Shown here piece after piece: positions 5,857-8,477 of a DNA stretch of 8,477 nt; the stretch's first letter is position 1; the number at the start of each line of letters is the position of its first letter. The translations under genes were made by a program, and so were the position numbers. The DNA comes from Flavobacteriia bacterium. Its GTDB lineage: Bacteria; Bacteroidota; Bacteroidia; Flavobacteriales; Flavobacteriaceae. The stretch lies in assembly GCA_011330545.1 (NCBI GenBank), contig DRQI01000132.1:1-8477 (forward strand), given 5' to 3'. The notes below the pieces were generated by a model. The model saw only the letters and a program-made list of their open reading frames with translations. It was not told the origin of the DNA and did no database searches.

Positions 5857-8477
5857 TTGGCTGCAAAAGTAAAAAAAGTCACTCCGTTAATGAAGCAATA
5901 CAATACCATTAAGGGTAAATACCCTGATGCGATGTTATTGTTTCGGGTGGGCGATTTTTATGAAACTTTTGGCGAAGATGCCGTAAAAGCAGCACAGGTT
6001 TTAGGAATTGTATTGACCAAACGCGGCGCCGGCAGCGAAACAGAAACGGCATTGGCAGGGTTTCCACACCATTCGCTCAATACCTATTTGCCAAAATTAG
6101 TAAAAGCCGGAATGCGGGTGGCTATTTGCGATCAACTTGAAGACCCAAAGATGACCAAAACCATTGTAAAACGTGGCGTGACCGAATTGGTAACCCCCGG
6201 AGTAGCTTTGAGCGATGGAGTACTACAAGCCAAAACCAATAATTTTTTGGCCGCTTTACATTTTGGGCCGGCCGGCCGAAGAGGCGGGAAAAAACAAATC
6301 GGAATCTCTTTTTTAGACATTTCAACCGGAGAGTTTTTAATAGCCGAAGGCAATGACGAATATATTGACAAACTGTTGCAAAATTTTAATCCGAGTGAGG
6401 TATTGGTTCAAAAGCAATACAAAACCCGTTTTAGTGAATTGTTTGGCGAACGGTATTATTCTTTTTATCTCGATGATTGGCTTTTTCAACAAGAATATGC
6501 TAATGAAAGCCTGAGCACCCATTTTCAAATCAAATCACTCAAAGGGTTTGGCATAGACGATTTACAATTCGGTATTATTGCTGCCGGAGCAATACTTTAC
6601 TATTTATCTGAAACGCAACATAAAGAATTGCAGCATTTGGCTACCATCCGGCGAATCGAAGAAGACCACTATGTGTGGATGGATCGATTTACCATCAGAA
6701 ATTTAGAGTTGTATGTTGCCAATTCACCCGAAGCGGTAACCTTATTAGATATTATTGACCGTACCATTTCACCCATGGGCGGCCGATTGCTTAAACGATG
6801 GCTGGCCTTGCCATTGAAGAATTTGAAACAACTTCAAAAACGACATGAAATTGTAAAATATCTTATTGAAAATGATACTTTTTATGACGAGGTTACCTAT
6901 CAAATGAAACAAATAAGCGATCTTGAACGGTTGATTTCTAAAGTAGCCACGGCAAAAATTCATCCTCGAGAAGTGGTATTACTAAAAGATTCGCTCAAAG
7001 CTATTTTGCCTATAAAGGAAGTTGCAGAAAAAAATGATAATAAAGCCTTGCAGCACTTAGGAAAACAATTGCATTCATGTGACGAATTGATTCAAAAAAT
7101 AACAACAACCCTTTTTGACGATGCTCCAGTAAATATTAAAAAAGGCAATGCCATCGCTACCGGAGTTTCTGATGAGTTGGATGAATTACGTACTATTGCC
7201 TCTTCCGGAAAGGAATACCTTGATGAGATGTTGGCACGTGAAACCGAACGTACCGGAATTTCGAGTTTAAAAATAGCTTTTAACAATGTGTTTGGCTATT
7301 ATATTGAAGTGCGGAATACACATAAAGACAAAGTACCTGAAGATTGGATTCGAAAACAAACCTTAGTAAATGCCGAACGCTATATTACCGAAGAACTGAA
7401 GGCTTATGAAACCAAAATTTTAGGGGCTGAAGAAAAAATTGAGCAACTAGAACAGCAATTATTTACCGAGTTACTGCATTTTATGATAACTTATATAGAG
7501 CAAGTACAACAAAATGCACAACAAATTGCCAAATTAGATTGTTTGTGTTCTTTTGCGCAAACAGCAAAAGACAATAATTATGTACGCCCGCAATTAGATG
7601 AAAGTACCGATTTGGAGATTAAGAACGGCCGCCATCCCGTCATTGAAAAACAATTGCCCATTGGCGAAGAATACATTGCCAATGATGTGGTACTCAATAG
7701 AAACCAGCAACAAATCATTATGATTACCGGCCCTAATATGAGTGGTAAATCGGCTATTTTGCGGCAAACGGCATTGATTGTTTTGTTAGCACAAATGGGC
7801 AGTTATGTGCCTGCCCAACATGCCAAAATCGGTATTGTAGATAAAATATTTACACGAGTAGGTGCCAGTGATAATATTTCTATGGGCGAATCGACTTTTA
7901 TGGTAGAGATGAATGAAACGGCTAATATTTTGCACAATATTTCAGAACGCAGTTTGGTATTGTTAGATGAAATTGGGCGCGGTACCAGTACCTATGACGG
8001 TATTTCTATTGCTTGGGCCATTGCTGAGTACTTACATGAACATCCGGCACACCCTAAAACACTATTTGCCACGCATTATCATGAGTTGAATGATATGGCC
8101 AATACCTTTGAACGGATTAAAAATTATACCATCTCTATAAAAGAATTAAAAGACACGATTATTTTCTTGCGAAAATTGATTCCGGGAGGCAGTGAACACA
8201 GTTTTGGCATTCACGTAGCTAAAATGGCAGGGATGCCAACACCGGTAATTCACAGGGCGAATAAAATATTGAAAAAATTAGAGCAAAACCACTCTTCTGA
8301 AGCGATTAAAAACAACCTCAAAAATGCTATGGATGAAGACATGCAATTGAGTTTTTTTAAGCTAGACGACCCTTTGTTAGAAGATATTAAAGAAGAGATT
8401 TTAACTACAAATATAGATGCGTTGACACCTATTGAAGCCTTGATGAAGTTGAATGAGATTAAGCGGATGCTAGTAAA
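5857..8477 (+). CDS. mutS: DNA mismatch repair ATPase MutS (3' end just outside window)
   Basis: 873 full codons are visible. MutS recognises base mismatches as a dimer and recruits MutL. The start is TTG at 5857, directly after an in-frame TAA at 5854; it gives [16 protein letters not shown], the N-terminus usual in flavobacterial MutS, whereas the first ATG (5890) would trim 11 residues. The mismatch-wedge motif is GDFYETF with F34 and E36 (E. coli F36/E38). Domains run in order: mismatch binding (~1-115), connector (~125-250), core and clamp (~265-545), ATPase (~555-790). Visible motifs are NGRHP (590-594), Walker A GPNMSGKS (625-632), the [17 protein letters not shown] signature (669-685), Walker [13 protein letters not shown] (700-711) and ATHYHEL from 738. 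QLSFF at 830-834 fits a sliding-clamp binding motif. The frame runs off the edge after EIKRMLV, probably only a few codons before its stop. Residues 137-147 hold a GC-rich extra stretch. Confidence 0.97.
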   Translation, partial: MAAKVKKVTPLMKQYNTIKGKYPDAMLLFRVGDFYETFGEDAVKAAQVLGIVLTKRGAGSETETALAGFPHHSLNTYLPKLVKAGMRVAICDQLEDPKMTKTIVKRGVTELVTPGVALSDGVLQAKTNNFLAALHFGPAGRRGGKKQIGISFLDISTGEFLIAEGNDEYIDKLLQNFNPSEVLVQKQYKTRFSELFGERYYSFYLDDWLFQQEYANESLSTHFQIKSLKGFGIDDLQFGIIAAGAILYYLSETQHKELQHLATIRRIEEDHYVWMDRFTIRNLELYVANSPEAVTLLDIIDRTISPMGGRLLKRWLALPLKNLKQLQKRHEIVKYLIENDTFYDEVTYQMKQISDLERLISKVATAKIHPREVVLLKDSLKAILPIKEVAEKNDNKALQHLGKQLHSCDELIQKITTTLFDDAPVNIKKGNAIATGVSDELDELRTIASSGKEYLDEMLARETERTGISSLKIAFNNVFGYYIEVRNTHKDKVPEDWIRKQTLVNAERYITEELKAYETKILGAEEKIEQLEQQLFTELLHFMITYIEQVQQNAQQIAKLDCLCSFAQTAKDNNYVRPQLDESTDLEIKNGRHPVIEKQLPIGEEYIANDVVLNRNQQQIIMITGPNMSGKSAILRQTALIVLLAQMGSYVPAQHAKIGIVDKIFTRVGASDNISMGESTFMVEMNETANILHNISERSLVLLDEIGRGTSTYDGISIAWAIAEYLHEHPAHPKTLFATHYHELNDMANTFERIKNYTISIKELKDTIIFLRKLIPGGSEHSFGIHVAKMAGMPTPVIHRANKILKKLEQNHSSEAIKNNLKNAMDEDMQLSFFKLDDPLLEDIKEEILTTNIDALTPIEALMKLNEIKRMLV
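6265..6288 (+). other. GC-rich in-frame insertion in the MutS connector domain
   Basis: Twenty-four bases with only three A and no T encode GPAGRRGG (MutS residues 137-144), followed by KKQ. The stretch contains a perfect 12-base palindrome, GGCCGGCCGGCC, at 6266-6277. In E. coli MutS the matching place, AAIWQDSKGFGYATLDIS, is a short turn between two strands of the connector domain, so here the turn appears longer by several residues. The flanking residues AALHF and [12 protein letters not shown] are ordinary. The composition contrasts sharply with the AT-rich surroundings. The insertion relative to relatives is judged from memory of the family and not from an alignment. Confidence 0.5.

Noticed and set aside
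6122..6371. Two overlapping minus-strand frames inside mutS
   Set aside because: They are antisense to conserved MutS domains; the stop-free stretch arises from the GC-rich insertion and not from a gene.

Overview
The window looks like a chromosomal segment from a member of the Flavobacteriia (Bacteroidota). The DNA is AT-rich. All six protein genes have close family counterparts in flavobacteria. No clear Shine-Dalgarno sequences precede the starts, and two short intergenic spacers carry matches to the Bacteroidota -7 promoter element TAnnTTTG. This placement is inferred from protein style and composition, not from a database comparison.

Layout: (1) 1-2234, plus strand: the C-terminal ~743 residues of a large AsmA-family protein whose start lies left of the window. 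(2) 2235-2474: a 240-base gap between convergent genes, packed with palindromes. It holds two decayed copies of a GC-rich palindrome, a multi-hairpin unit closed by terminal inverted repeats, and a terminator-like hairpin pair. (3) 2475-5794, minus strand, read right to left: a SpoU/TrmH-type RNA 2'-O-methyltransferase, a HupE/UreJ-type membrane protein, a dCMP deaminase-type zinc enzyme and an S41 (CtpA-type) processing protease. The last two overlap by 11 bases and are probably co-transcribed. (4) 5857-8477, plus strand: mutS, divergent from the methyltransferase gene, starting at TTG and cut by the right edge a few codons before its expected end.

Functionally this is mostly housekeeping: mismatch repair, pyrimidine nucleotide supply, RNA modification, envelope proteolysis and envelope lipid or outer-membrane homeostasis. 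The genes do not form one pathway. I see no defence system, phage, CRISPR array, tRNA or rRNA, and no evidence for a new multigene system. The features most worth a second look are non-coding: the composite palindromic element at 2265-2454, and a GC-rich in-frame insertion containing a 12-base perfect palindrome in a loop of MutS (6265-6288).
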